Assembly: GCF_001557115.1 (NCBI RefSeq)
Contig: NZ_LSKQ01000074.1
Span: forward strand, 1-64,000
Reading direction: 5' to 3'
DNA from: Erythrobacter sp. CCH5-A1
GTDB lineage: Bacteria; Pseudomonadota; Alphaproteobacteria; Sphingomonadales; Sphingomonadaceae
DNA length: 64,000 nt
Within the stretch, counting starts at the first letter, position 1; the number at the start of each line of letters is the position of its first letter. A model generated the notes under the pieces. The model was not told the DNA's origin and did no database searches. It saw only the letters and a program-made list of their open reading frames with translations. Both the position numbers and the translations under genes were made by a program. Positions 24,084 through 33,687 of this stretch are shown in pieces.

Positions 24084-26111
24084 GTGACCCCGACCAAATT
24101 GCTCATCGGCCAGATCCTTGTCGTGTTCGCAATCGTGATCGCGGGCCTCTGGGCGGCGACCCAATGGGCGGCGGCGATGCTCGCCTACCAGCCCGAACTT
24201 GGTCCGGCCTGGTTCATGGCTGGAAGCACGCCGGTCTATCGTCCCTGGGCGCTCTTCCCCTGGTGGTATCACTACGATGCCTATGCGCCGCATGTTTTCG
24301 ACAAGGCCGGCGCGCTCGCCGGCGCGAGCGGTTTCATCGGCTGCGGCGCGGCGATCGCAGGCTCGCTCTGGCGCGCGCGGCAGTCGCGCCAGGTCACCAC
24401 TTATGGTTCCGCGCGCTGGGCCAAGCCGAACGAGATCGAGCGGGCAGGCCTTCATGGTGACGCCGGCGTGTTCCTGGGCCGCTCGCGTGGCCGTTATCTG
24501 CGCCATAACGGCCCCGAACATATCATGGCGTTCGCGCCGACCCGTTCGGGCAAGGGCGTCGGGCTGGTCATACCGACGTTGCTCGGCTGGACCGGCAGCA
24601 CCGTCGTTCACGACATCAAGGGTGAAAACTGGCAGCTCACCGCCGGTTGGCGCGCGCGCTTCTCCCACGTCCTGCTGTTCAACCCGACCGATCCCGCTTC
24701 CGCCAAATACAACCCGCTGCTCGAAGTCCGGCGCGGCGAGCATGAGGTCCGCGACGTCCAGAACATCGCCGACATCCTGGTCGATCCCGAAGGCGCGCTC
24801 GAACGGCGCAACCATTGGGAGAAAACCAGCCACAGCCTGCTGGTCGGCGCGATCCTCCACGTTCTTTATGCCGAGCCGGAAAAGACGCTCGCGCGGGTAG
24901 CCACATTCCTGTCGGACCCCCAGCAGCCGTTCGTCACCACGCTCCGGCGGATGATGACCACCAATCATCTCGGCACGAAGGATGCGCCGATCGTGCATCC
25001 GGTCGTGGCGTCGGCGGCGCGCGAGGTGCTCAACAAGTCCGAGAACGAGCGCAGCGGCGTCCTCTCCACCGCCATGTCATTTCTCGGCCTCTATCGCGAC
25101 CCGACCGTCGCCGAGGTCACGTCGCGCTGCGACTGGCGGATCGCGGATCTCGTCGAGGCGGGCCACCCCGTCTCGCTCTACCTCGTCATTCCGCCATCGG
25201 ACATCAGCCGAACCAAGCCGCTGGTACGCTTGGTGCTCAACCAGATTGGTCGCCGCCTTACCGAGAAGCTGGATGCCGATCCTGCCAAGGCGGGCAAGCA
25301 CAAGCTCCTGATGATGCTGGACGAGTTTCCGGCATTGGGGCGCCTCGACTTCTTCGAGACCAGCCTTGCGTTTCTTGCAGGCTATGGGGTTCGCGCCTTC
25401 CTGATCGCGCAGTCGCTCAATCAAATCGAGAAGGCATATGGCGAGCACAACTCCATTCTCGATAACTGCCATGTCCGTATTGCCTTCGCGACCAATGACG
25501 AACGCACGGCGCGGCGGATCTCGGACGCGCTCGGCATCGCCACCGAGCAGCGCGCGATGCGCAACTACGCCGGCCACAGGCTCGCGCTGTGGTTGGCCCA
25601 TGTCATGGTCAGCCGGCAGGAGACGGCGCGGCCGCTCCTGACCACCGGCGAGGTGATGCAGCTCCCGCCCAAGGACGAACTGGTGCTCGTTTCCGGCATG
25701 GCGCCGATCCGCGCGAAGAAGCTGCGCTATTACGAGGATCGCAATTTCCGCGAGCGGATCGCGCCGCCGCCCCAGCTCGCGCCCGGAGACTATCCCGATC
25801 GCCCGCAGGGCCGCCCCGACGATTGGAGCGGGCTGGTCCGCGCGCCTGACAGCCGGCTTGGCAAGGCCGACGACGACGCGAAAGCCGATGAGGACGGCGG
25901 CTTGCAACAGCAGCGCCATCCCGGACTCGGCGAGGAACAGACCAAAAAGCCCGAACCGCCCAGGCAGCTCGATCTTCTCGGCCTCGACCGCGACGACACC
26001 GATCCCGTCGCCGAAAAGCACGCGATGGACCGCGCCGGCACCACCGGCACGCTGATCCGCGCCCATACCATCAACCAGGGTCGCGACAGCGACACACTGC
26101 CGAGCTTCTGA
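24084..26111 (+). CDS. traG: Conjugal transfer coupling protein TraG (VirD4 family)
   Basis: 675-residue type IV coupling protein, an inner-membrane ATPase that delivers the relaxase-DNA complex to the secretion channel. Two N-terminal membrane segments (about 6-33, 76-96) precede Walker A APTRSGKGVGLV (about 151-162) and Walker B LLMMLDEFPALG. A charged, disordered C-terminal tail spans about 590-675. GTG 24084 has GGGAG upstream and gives the N-terminus MTPTKLL usual for these proteins; ATG 24066 would add six residues. It is followed 2 bases later by the CopG-like gene and then the trb operon, the standard order of this ICE type. Confidence 0.92.
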   Translation: MTPTKLLIGQILVVFAIVIAGLWAATQWAAAMLAYQPELGPAWFMAGSTPVYRPWALFPWWYHYDAYAPHVFDKAGALAGASGFIGCGAAIAGSLWRARQSRQVTTYGSARWAKPNEIERAGLHGDAGVFLGRSRGRYLRHNGPEHIMAFAPTRSGKGVGLVIPTLLGWTGSTVVHDIKGENWQLTAGWRARFSHVLLFNPTDPASAKYNPLLEVRRGEHEVRDVQNIADILVDPEGALERRNHWEKTSHSLLVGAILHVLYAEPEKTLARVATFLSDPQQPFVTTLRRMMTTNHLGTKDAPIVHPVVASAAREVLNKSENERSGVLSTAMSFLGLYRDPTVAEVTSRCDWRIADLVEAGHPVSLYLVIPPSDISRTKPLVRLVLNQIGRRLTEKLDADPAKAGKHKLLMMLDEFPALGRLDFFETSLAFLAGYGVRAFLIAQSLNQIEKAYGEHNSILDNCHVRIAFATNDERTARRISDALGIATEQRAMRNYAGHRLALWLAHVMVSRQETARPLLTTGEVMQLPPKDELVLVSGMAPIRAKKLRYYEDRNFRERIAPPPQLAPGDYPDRPQGRPDDWSGLVRAPDSRLGKADDDAKADEDGGLQQQRHPGLGEEQTKKPEPPRQLDLLGLDRDDTDPVAEKHAMDRAGTTGTLIRAHTINQGRDSDTLPSF

Positions 26112-26113
26112 CG

Positions 26114-26539
26114 ATGGCGGCGATCAAACCCAACCGCGTCCGCTACCAGCTCTTCCTGCCCGAAGATCTGAGCCACCGCTTCGAGGCGCTGGCGAGCCAG
26201 CCCGGCGCGTCCAAATCGGCGATCCTCACCGACGCGCTCACCGCCTGGCTCAACCGGCAGGCGGCGAGCGGGCTGGAGAACAAGTTCAGCCAGCGGCTCG
26301 ATCGCATGTCGCTCGCGCTGGGGCGTGTCGAGCGTGACGGGCATGTGCTGCTCGAGAGCCTGGCGCTGTTCATCCGCTATGAACTGATGGTGCAGGCCCC
26401 TTTGGCCGAAGCCGACGAAGCGGCGCGTGCGATCGGCCGAGACCGCTTCGAGGCGTTCATTGCCCGCGTCGGCGAAGCGCTCGCCAGCGGCCAGCGCACG
26501 CTTGCTGCCTCCGCGAAAGACAATGGAGGTGGGCGATGA
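26114..26539 (+). CDS. CopG-family ribbon-helix-helix protein
   Basis: 141 residues. The N-terminal RHH (about 5-48) includes RVRYQLFLPEDLSHRFEALA and SKSAILTDALTAWLNR. The C-terminal helical extension (50-135) is typical of the CopG-like protein between traG and trbB. It overlaps trbB by 4 bases, so probably regulates the trb operon or assists the relaxosome. Confidence 0.85.
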   Translation: MAAIKPNRVRYQLFLPEDLSHRFEALASQPGASKSAILTDALTAWLNRQAASGLENKFSQRLDRMSLALGRVERDGHVLLESLALFIRYELMVQAPLAEADEAARAIGRDRFEAFIARVGEALASGQRTLAASAKDNGGGR

Positions 26540-27558
26540 GCGACACGCTTTTCGGCTCCGATAATTCCGCAGGGCGTCGGCGCGCGATGCTGCGCACCGC
26601 GATGGGGACGACTATCGCGGCGGCGCTGGCCGATCCGATGGTCATCGAGATCATGGTCAACCCGGACGGCGTGTTGCGCCTCGATCGACTTGGCGAAGGC
26701 CGGATCGATACCGGCACCAAATATGAGCCCGCGCAAGTCGAGCGGATCATTCGTCTGGTAGCATCCCACGCGCGCACCGAGGTTCATGGCAATGCGCCGA
26801 TCGTTTCGGCCGAGCTGCCGCCGCACGGCGAAGGCGCGGGCGAGCGGTTCGAGGGTATCCTGCCGCCGGTCAGCCTCGCGCCATGCTTCTCGATCCGCAA
26901 GCCCGCGGCGCGCATCTACACTTTGCTCGACTATGTGCGGGACGGCATCATGCTCGCCGACACGGCGCGACTGCTGTCGATGGCCGTGGTCGAGCGCAAG
27001 AACATCCTGGTCGCGGGCGGCACCAGTTCGGGCAAGACGACGCTTGCCAACGCGCTGCTCGCCGAGATGGCGCACCTCGATGAACGCGTCATCATCATTG
27101 AAGACACGCGTGAGTTGCAATGCGCCGCGCCCGACGTGGTGGGGCTGCGCACGCGTACGATCGGCACTGCCGGAGCCGGCGGCGTCACGATGGCTGATCT
27201 TGTCCGCTCGACATTGCGGCTCCGCCCCGATCGCATCGTCGTTGGCGAGGTGCGCGGGCGCGAAGCGCTCGACATGCTCAAAGCCTGGAACACCGGGCAT
27301 CCGGGCGGCATCGCAACCGTCCACGCCAATTCGGCAGTGTCGGCCCTCTACCGGCTCGAGCAGCTCGTGCAGGAAAGCGTCGTCACCGTTCCGCGCCGGC
27401 TGATCGCCGAATCCATCGACATGATCGTGTTCATCGCCGGGCGCGGCCTCGCGCGCCGCGTCGACACGATCGCGCGCGTCGCCGGCCTCGATCCCGACGG
27501 CGGCTACGCCGTCCTCGACCTTACTCCCGACCACGCCCTCGAACCCCAAGGAGAATGA
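26536..27558 (+). CDS. trbB: P-type conjugative transfer ATPase TrbB (VirB11-like)
   Basis: 340-residue hexameric traffic ATPase of the type IV secretion system, at the cytoplasmic face. N-terminal domain to about residue 130, then Walker A AGGTSSGKTTL (160-170), Asp box VIIIEDTREL, Walker B-like region RPDRIVVGEVRG and His box GHPGGIATVHA. Length is normal. Four-base overlap with the CopG gene; trbC starts 2 bases after its stop. Confidence 0.95.
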   Translation: MSDTLFGSDNSAGRRRAMLRTAMGTTIAAALADPMVIEIMVNPDGVLRLDRLGEGRIDTGTKYEPAQVERIIRLVASHARTEVHGNAPIVSAELPPHGEGAGERFEGILPPVSLAPCFSIRKPAARIYTLLDYVRDGIMLADTARLLSMAVVERKNILVAGGTSSGKTTLANALLAEMAHLDERVIIIEDTRELQCAAPDVVGLRTRTIGTAGAGGVTMADLVRSTLRLRPDRIVVGEVRGREALDMLKAWNTGHPGGIATVHANSAVSALYRLEQLVQESVVTVPRRLIAESIDMIVFIAGRGLARRVDTIARVAGLDPDGGYAVLDLTPDHALEPQGE

Positions 27559-27560
27559 CC

Positions 27561-27908
27561 ATGCGCTTGTCCCGTATTCCTGCCCGTATTCCTGATCGTC
27601 GGAGCATCTTCCTCACCGGAGCCGCCATCGGCCTCGGGCTTGCGCTCGCCGCCACCGCGCAGGCCGCCGGCTCGGGCATGCCGTGGGAGGAACCGCTCCA
27701 GCAGGTGCTGGAGTCGGTCCAGGGTCCGGTCGCCAAGATCGTCGCGGTGATCATCATCATCGTCACCGGTTTGACGCTGGCGTTCGGCGAGACAGCAGGC
27801 GGGTTCCGCCGCCTCATCCAGATCATCTTCGGCCTGTCGATTGCGTTCGCGGCGTCGAGCTTCTTCCTCAGCTTCTTCAGCTTCGGCGGTGGAGCGCTCA
27901 TCTCGTGA
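27561..27908 (+). CDS. trbC: Pilin precursor TrbC (VirB2-like)
   Basis: 115 residues. Long signal/first hydrophobic segment (about 15-35, ending AQAAGSG), mature part with two membrane helices (KIVAVIIIIVTGLTLAFGE and IIFGLSIAFAASSFFLSF). AAGGAG lies 6 bases before ATG 27561; the ATG at 27555 is too close to it. TraF encoded at 8.2 kb is the expected processing enzyme. Confidence 0.92.
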   Translation: MRLSRIPARIPDRRSIFLTGAAIGLGLALAATAQAAGSGMPWEEPLQQVLESVQGPVAKIVAVIIIIVTGLTLAFGETAGGFRRLIQIIFGLSIAFAASSFFLSFFSFGGGALIS

Positions 27909-28177
27909 TCGCCTCCGGCAGTCATATCGAGGGTTTCGAGGCGCCGATGCACCGCGCGCTCGCCGAGCCGATCCTGCTCGGCGGGGCGCCGAGGGCGATC
28001 GCGATCGTCAATGGTACGATCGCGGCCGCGCTCGGGCTCGGTCTCCAGCAGTGGATCGCCGGGCTGGCCATGTGGGCGTTCGGGCACACCCTCGCGGTGT
28101 TCGCCGCCAAACGCGATCCCGACTTCGCCCCGGTCCTGGTTCGCCACCTTCGCCAGAAGGGGCATCTGTCATGCTGA
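27905..28177 (+). CDS. trbD: Conjugal transfer protein TrbD (VirB3-like)
   Basis: 90-residue inner-membrane protein. N-terminal motif GFEAPMHRALAEPILLGGAP is diagnostic of TrbD/VirB3, followed by one hydrophobic hairpin (about 30-66). GTG 27905 overlaps the trbC stop (GTGA), and the 3' end overlaps trbE by 7 bases. Confidence 0.92.
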   Translation: MIASGSHIEGFEAPMHRALAEPILLGGAPRAIAIVNGTIAAALGLGLQQWIAGLAMWAFGHTLAVFAAKRDPDFAPVLVRHLRQKGHLSC

Positions 28178-30639
28178 ATCTGCGCGAATACCGTCAGAAG
28201 GCCGCCCGGCTCGCCGATCACCTTCCATGGGCGGCGCTTGTCGCGCCCGGCGTGGTGCTCAACAAGGACGGCAGCTTTTCGCGCGTCCTCAGGTTCCGCG
28301 GCCCCGATCTAGAATCCGCCACCGAAGCCGAGCTTGTCGCCGCCTGCGCGCGGGCGAACAATGTCCTGAAGCGCTTCGGCTCGGGCTGGGCACTCCATTT
28401 CGAGGCCGAGCGGCGCGAAGCGCTGGGTTATCCCGACAGCAGCTTTCCCGATGCGGCGTCGTGGCTGGTCGATGAGGAACGGCGCGCGGCGTTCGAAAGC
28501 GCGGGCGCGCATTTCGAGAGCCGCTATTATCTGACGCTCACCTTCCTGCCTCCGCCCGATCAGGCGGACACGGCGGGCCGAGCGCTGGTCGAGCGCAGCG
28601 ACGACGCGAAGGGCCGCGACTGGCGACAAGCGCTTGCCGGCTTCATCGCCGAGACGGATCGCGCGCTTGACCTGTTCAGAGGCTTCATGCCCGAGGTGCG
28701 CGCGCTCGGCGACAGCGAAATGCTGACCTTTCTCCACGGTGCGATCTCCGCGCGCCGCCATGTCGTCGCCGTGCCCGAAACGCCCATCTATCTGGACGGG
28801 CTGCTGGCCGACACGCCGCTGACCGGCGGGCTGGAGCCGATGCTGGGCGACCAGCATCTGCGGACGCTGACCATTCTCGGATTTCCGAACGCGAGCCGTC
28901 CCGGCATCCTCGACGGACTCAACCATGAGGATTTTGGCTATCGCTGGGTGACGCGCTTCATTGCGCTCGACAAGACCGACGCAACCAAAGCGCTCACTCG
29001 CCTGCGGCGGCAGTGGTTCAACAAGCGCAAGTCGATCACCGCGCTGCTGCGCGAAGTCATCTACAACCAGCCGGTCCAGCTTCTCGACAGCGATGCCGAC
29101 AACAAGGTGGTCGATGCCGACCTGGCCTTGCAGGCGCTCGGCGGCGATCATGTCGCGTTCGGCTATCTGACGACGACGATCACCGTTGCCGATATCGACC
29201 GCGCCCGCGTCGAGGAAAAGGTCCGCGCGGTCGAGCGCATCGTCAACGGGCTCGGCTTCACCTGCATCCGCGAGGGCATGAATGTGGTCGAGGCGTGGCT
29301 GTCGAGCCTGCCGGGCCATGTCTATGCGAACGTCCGGCAACCGATCGTCCACACCCTGAATCTCGCGCATCTCATGCCGCTGTCCTCGGTATGGGCAGGA
29401 CCGGCGCGTAATCCGCATCTCGACGGTCCGCCGCTGCTTTATGCGGAAACCAGCGGCTCGACGCCGTTCCGTCTCAGCACGCATGTCGGCGACGTCGGTC
29501 ATATGCTGATCGTCGGACCCACCGGGGCCGGAAAGTCGGTGCTGCTCGCAATGCTCGCGCTTCAGTTCCGGCGATATCCAGACTCCCAGGTCTATGTCTT
29601 CGACAAGGGATTTTCGGCGCGCGCGGCCGTGCTGGCGATGGGCGGCGCGCATCACGCGCTCGGGCTTGGCGGCGAGAGCGGTCATGCCGATGACGAGGGC
29701 GGGCGAACGATCGCCTTCCAGCCGCTGCGCCACATCGATCGCTCCAACGAACGAGCCTGGGCGGCCGAATGGATCGGCGCGCTGCTCGCCCATGAGAAAG
29801 TACTGGTCACACCCGAGATCAAGGAGGCCGTCTGGTCGGCGCTCACCAATCTCGCGACTGCCCCGATCGAGGAACGCACGCTCACCGGCCTGTCGCTGCT
29901 GCTGCAATCGGCACCGCTGCGATCGGCGCTCACGCCCTATACGCTCGAAGGACCGTTCGGCCGCCTGCTCGACGCCGCCGAAGACGATCTAGCGATCGCC
30001 GACGTGCAGTGCTTCGAGACTGAAGCGCTGATGGGGCAGGCGGGCGTCGTTGCGCCCGTGCTGACCTACCTGTTCCACCGGCTCGAAGAGCGCTTCACCG
30101 GGCGGCCGACGCTTCTCGTACTGGATGAAGCCTGGGTGTTCCTCGACCACCCGCTGTTCGCCGCGCGCATTCGTGAGTGGCTGAAGGTGCTGCGCAAGAA
30201 GAACGTCAGCGTCGTGTTCGCGACACAGAGCCTAGCCGATATCGCCGACAGCACGATCGCGCCGGCCATCATCGAAAGCTGTCCGCAGCGCATCTTGCTG
30301 CCCAATGATCGGGCGATCGAGCCGCAGGGCCAGACGGCCTACGTCCGCTTCGGTCTCAACGCGCGCCAGATCGAACTGGTCAGCCGCGCGACGCCCAAGC
30401 GGCAATATTATCTGCAATCAGCGCGCGGCAACCGGCTGTTCGAGCTTGGGCTAGGCCCGATCGCGCTGGCGTTGTGCGGCGCGTCCGATCCCGACAGCCA
30501 GAAGCGCATAGACGCGGTGCTGGCCGAAAAGGGCCAGGCCGACTTCGCCGCGACCTTTCTCTCCCAAGCCGGCCTCGATTGGGCGGCCGACCTGCTTGGG
30601 CGTCACCCTGCCGCCCGCCCCCCAGAAGACAAGGAGTAA
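28171..30639 (+). CDS. trbE: Conjugal transfer ATPase TrbE (VirB4-like)
   Basis: 822-residue secretion ATPase, the largest energiser of the trb channel. N-terminal TrbE/CagE domain (about 1-420; MLNLREYRQKAARLADHLPW), Walker A GPTGAGKSVLLAML (about 449-462) and Walker B LLVLDEAWVFLD (about 648). Length is typical. Overlaps trbD by 7 bases; trbJ follows after 6 bases. Confidence 0.95.
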   Translation: MLNLREYRQKAARLADHLPWAALVAPGVVLNKDGSFSRVLRFRGPDLESATEAELVAACARANNVLKRFGSGWALHFEAERREALGYPDSSFPDAASWLVDEERRAAFESAGAHFESRYYLTLTFLPPPDQADTAGRALVERSDDAKGRDWRQALAGFIAETDRALDLFRGFMPEVRALGDSEMLTFLHGAISARRHVVAVPETPIYLDGLLADTPLTGGLEPMLGDQHLRTLTILGFPNASRPGILDGLNHEDFGYRWVTRFIALDKTDATKALTRLRRQWFNKRKSITALLREVIYNQPVQLLDSDADNKVVDADLALQALGGDHVAFGYLTTTITVADIDRARVEEKVRAVERIVNGLGFTCIREGMNVVEAWLSSLPGHVYANVRQPIVHTLNLAHLMPLSSVWAGPARNPHLDGPPLLYAETSGSTPFRLSTHVGDVGHMLIVGPTGAGKSVLLAMLALQFRRYPDSQVYVFDKGFSARAAVLAMGGAHHALGLGGESGHADDEGGRTIAFQPLRHIDRSNERAWAAEWIGALLAHEKVLVTPEIKEAVWSALTNLATAPIEERTLTGLSLLLQSAPLRSALTPYTLEGPFGRLLDAAEDDLAIADVQCFETEALMGQAGVVAPVLTYLFHRLEERFTGRPTLLVLDEAWVFLDHPLFAARIREWLKVLRKKNVSVVFATQSLADIADSTIAPAIIESCPQRILLPNDRAIEPQGQTAYVRFGLNARQIELVSRATPKRQYYLQSARGNRLFELGLGPIALALCGASDPDSQKRIDAVLAEKGQADFAATFLSQAGLDWAADLLGRHPAARPPEDKE

Positions 30640-30645
30640 TTTCCC

Positions 30646-31398
30646 GTGCCCCGTATCCCTATCCGCAAATATGCGTGCCTCTCTGCTCTCGCGCTCGGCG
30701 CCGTCGGCTCGCTCGGTATCGGCATCGCGTTGACCTCGACGCCCGTCGCGGCCCAGCTCAGCGTGTTCGATCCATCGAACTATTCGCAAAACCTGCTCAC
30801 CGCCGCGCGCACGCTCGCCCAGATCAATAACCAGATCCAGAGCCTCCAGAACGAAGCGCAAATGCTGATCAACCAGGGCAAAAACCTCACCAGGATCGAT
30901 TTCCCGCAACTTCAGGAGCTTCGCCAGCGCCTCCAGCAGATCGACCAGCTCATGGGCCAGGCGCAGGGCGTCGACTTCCGCATCGATCAGCTCGACGAGC
31001 GCTTCCGCCAGCTCTACCCGCAGGAGTTCGATCAGGTGTTCCGCCGCGATCAGCGTGTGGCTCGCGCACGCGATCAACTCGATACCGCAATGTCCGCGTT
31101 TCGCCAGACGATGGGGGTCCAGAACCGCATCGTCGACAACGTACGGAGCGACACGCAGGCGCTCGCCGACATCGTCGCGCGCAGCCAGGGCGCGGAAGGC
31201 TCGCTTCAGGCGCAGCAGGCCACGAACCAGCTTCTCGCGCTCACCGCCAAGCAGCAGCTCCAGCTTCAGCAAATGATGGCGGCGCAGTTCCGGGCGGAAT
31301 CGGTCGAGCAGGCGCAGCGGGGCCAGATCGCGCGCGAGGCACGCGAGTCAACGCGCCGCTTCCTCGGCGACGGCAAGGCTTACACGCCACGCCAATGA
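30646..31398 (+). CDS. trbJ: Conjugal transfer protein TrbJ (VirB5-like)
   Basis: 250-residue periplasmic minor pilin component. Signal peptide 1-37 (ends PVAAQ), then an almost all-helical Gln-rich protein with coiled-coil stretches (NNQIQSLQNEAQMLINQGKN and ALTAKQQLQLQQMMAAQFRA). The start is GTG 30646 with AAGGAG upstream. A small trbK-type entry-exclusion gene often follows; none can be supported in the 135 bases before trbL. Confidence 0.92.
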   Translation: MPRIPIRKYACLSALALGAVGSLGIGIALTSTPVAAQLSVFDPSNYSQNLLTAARTLAQINNQIQSLQNEAQMLINQGKNLTRIDFPQLQELRQRLQQIDQLMGQAQGVDFRIDQLDERFRQLYPQEFDQVFRRDQRVARARDQLDTAMSAFRQTMGVQNRIVDNVRSDTQALADIVARSQGAEGSLQAQQATNQLLALTAKQQLQLQQMMAAQFRAESVEQAQRGQIAREARESTRRFLGDGKAYTPRQ

Positions 31399-31533
31399 GC
31401 TGAGGCAGGCGAGGACCGCGCCCCCAGCTCCCCCCGGTCCGAACCTGTCTCGTCGCGGGGGCCGTAGGGCTTGCCCCTCTCATGGCCGCCGGTCCCCGCG
31501 ACACCTTTCAACTTCAAGCAGGAACCCGCCCAT

Positions 31534-32841
31534 ATGGATGACCTGAATGTCATCGATCAGTTCATGGAGGCCTTCGCCTCCTACATCGACAGCGGGTTCG
31601 GCCTGTTGGGCGGTGACGTCGGTTTCCTGACCACGATCCTGATCGGCATCGACATCACTCTCGCCGGGCTGTTCTGGGCGCTCGGCGGCGAAGACGACGT
31701 CATCGCCAAGTTCCTCAAGAAGATCCTCTATGTCGGCGTCTTCGCCCTGATCCTCAACAGCTTCTCGACACTGTCCGATATCATCTTTCGCAGCTTCGCC
31801 GGCCTCGGCCTCACCGCAGGGGGCAGCGCGATTACGGCTGACGATTTATTGCGACCCGGCAAGCTGGCCGGGACCGGCTTCGAGGCAGCATGGCCGCTCC
31901 TCGAGCAGGCGAAGGAGTTGGTTGGCCCGATCGCCTTCTTCGACAATTTCATCGAGATCGCCGTGCTGGTGATCGCCTGGGTCGTCGTCATCGCCGCCTT
32001 TTTCATCCTCGCGATCCAGCTTTTCATCACAATCCTCGAATTCAAGCTCACTTCGCTCGCCGGCTTCGTGCTCGTGCCCTTTGCGCTGTGGAACCGCACG
32101 TCGTTCCTCGCCGAACGGGTGCTCGGGAACGTCGTCAGTTCGGGCATCAAGGTCATGGTGCTCGCGGTCATCGTCGGCATCGGCTCTAACTATTTCGCCG
32201 ACTTCACCAGTGCGATCACCGGCGACGAGGTGTCGATCGAACAGGCCGTGTCGCTGATGCTCGCGAGCCTCGCGATCTTTGGCCTCTCCATCTTCGGCCC
32301 GGGAATCGCATCCGGCCTCGTCGCCGGCGCGCCGCAGCTCGGCGCCGGATCGGTGATCGCCACTACCGCGCTTGCCGGCGGAGGTCTTGCGATGGCAGGC
32401 GCTGGCGCCGTCGGCGCGGCACGCGGTCTCGCGGGGGCCGGTCTCGGCGCGATCCGCGCCGGTACATCGATGGGGTCTGCCGCATCCACCGCCTACAAGC
32501 TCGGGCAGGAAACCTCGGGCTCGACCAGCGTCGGCGCGGGCCTCGGCGGCGTTGCGACCGCCATGCGCGGCGCGGCTGCCAACCGGATGAGCGGCGGTCT
32601 CGGCGTTAGCGCTGCCGCCGATCGTGGGCAGCGCGCCGCATGGGAAGCAGGAAGCACCCGTGCCGGCGGCGGCGCCCCCGCAGCCGCGCCGACAGGCGCA
32701 GCTGAAGGAACACCCGCCTGGGCGCAGAAGCTTCATGCCAGCCAGAATGCTCGCCACCGCCGTCAGATGGCGATCCACGCAATCCAGGGCGGCGACCGCG
32801 GCGGCGCTGGCGCCACTCCAGACATCAAGGAAAGGGACTGA
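31534..32841 (+). CDS. trbL: P-type conjugative transfer protein TrbL (VirB6-like)
   Basis: 435-residue polytopic inner-membrane channel protein. N-terminus MDDLNVIDQFMEAF, then about six membrane segments between residues 30 and 285, and a long Gly/Ala-rich hydrophilic C-terminal tail (about 290-435) as usual for TrbL. ATG 31534 is preferred because the open frame upstream is a low-complexity leader. trbF follows after 3 bases. Confidence 0.93.
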   Translation: MDDLNVIDQFMEAFASYIDSGFGLLGGDVGFLTTILIGIDITLAGLFWALGGEDDVIAKFLKKILYVGVFALILNSFSTLSDIIFRSFAGLGLTAGGSAITADDLLRPGKLAGTGFEAAWPLLEQAKELVGPIAFFDNFIEIAVLVIAWVVVIAAFFILAIQLFITILEFKLTSLAGFVLVPFALWNRTSFLAERVLGNVVSSGIKVMVLAVIVGIGSNYFADFTSAITGDEVSIEQAVSLMLASLAIFGLSIFGPGIASGLVAGAPQLGAGSVIATTALAGGGLAMAGAGAVGAARGLAGAGLGAIRAGTSMGSAASTAYKLGQETSGSTSVGAGLGGVATAMRGAAANRMSGGLGVSAAADRGQRAAWEAGSTRAGGGAPAAAPTGAAEGTPAWAQKLHASQNARHRRQMAIHAIQGGDRGGAGATPDIKERD

Positions 32842-32844
32842 GCG

Positions 32845-33687
32845 ATGAAATTTCGACGCGCATTGCAGCGCTATGGGCGAACGCCCGAACCCGAGACACC
32901 CTACCAACGAGCGGGCCAGCTTTGGGATGAGCGTATCGGCTCGGCTCGCGCACAGGCGAAGAACTGGCGGCTGATGGCCTTCGGCGGCCTGTTCCTGACC
33001 ACTGGTCTGTCGGGCGCGCTGGTCTGGCAATCGATGCAAAGCCGCGTCGTGCCCTATGTGGTCGAGGTCGATGCACTCGGGCAAGCACAGGCCGTCGCGC
33101 CTGCCGCCAAGGACTATCGGCCGACCGATCCGCAGATCGCATGGTTCCTCGGCCGGTTCATCACCGGCGTTCGAGCGCGCTCGCTCGATCCGGTATTGAT
33201 GCGTGAAAACTGGCTATCAGCCTATGATTTCGCGACCGAACGTGCGTCACTGTTCCTCGGCGAATATGCCCGCACCTCCAATCCGTTCGCCGATGTCGGG
33301 CGCAAGACGGTTTCGGTGCAGGTGACGAGCATCGTCCGCGCGTCAGATACGAGCTTCCAGGTCAAATGGACCGAGCAGCAATATGAGCGGGGAAGCCTCG
33401 CCAGCACGTCACGCTGGACGGCGATGCTCACGGTGAAGATCAAGCCGCCGCGCTCGGCCGATGTGCTCCGAAAAAACCCGCTCGGTCTCTATGTTGACGC
33501 GATCGACTGGAGCCGCGAACTGGAAACGCCGCAGGACCGGCCACCTTCGCCGCAACCATCGGCCGTGCCCGATCCCGCACAATCACTCCCGGTCGCGCCG
33601 CCCGCCGACATTCCGCTGGGCTCGCCGCTCGATCCGACCCTTGCTCAACCCGCAGCCGCACCATCCCCCGAAAGGACCGACCAATGA
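32845..33687 (+). CDS. trbF: Conjugal transfer protein TrbF (VirB8-like)
   Basis: 280-residue bitopic inner-membrane assembly factor. Short cytosolic N-terminus (TPYQRAGQLWDERIGSARAQ), one membrane helix (about 45-65), periplasmic NTF2-like domain (about 70-225) and a Pro-rich tail extending beyond the usual 220-240 residues. The stop overlaps trbG by 4 bases. Confidence 0.94.
   Translation: MKFRRALQRYGRTPEPETPYQRAGQLWDERIGSARAQAKNWRLMAFGGLFLTTGLSGALVWQSMQSRVVPYVVEVDALGQAQAVAPAAKDYRPTDPQIAWFLGRFITGVRARSLDPVLMRENWLSAYDFATERASLFLGEYARTSNPFADVGRKTVSVQVTSIVRASDTSFQVKWTEQQYERGSLASTSRWTAMLTVKIKPPRSADVLRKNPLGLYVDAIDWSRELETPQDRPPSPQPSAVPDPAQSLPVAPPADIPLGSPLDPTLAQPAAAPSPERTDQ

Noticed and set aside
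31399..31533. trbK entry-exclusion lipoprotein between trbJ and trbL
   Set aside because: trb operons often carry trbK here, but no start with a lipobox is present in the 135 bases on either strand.
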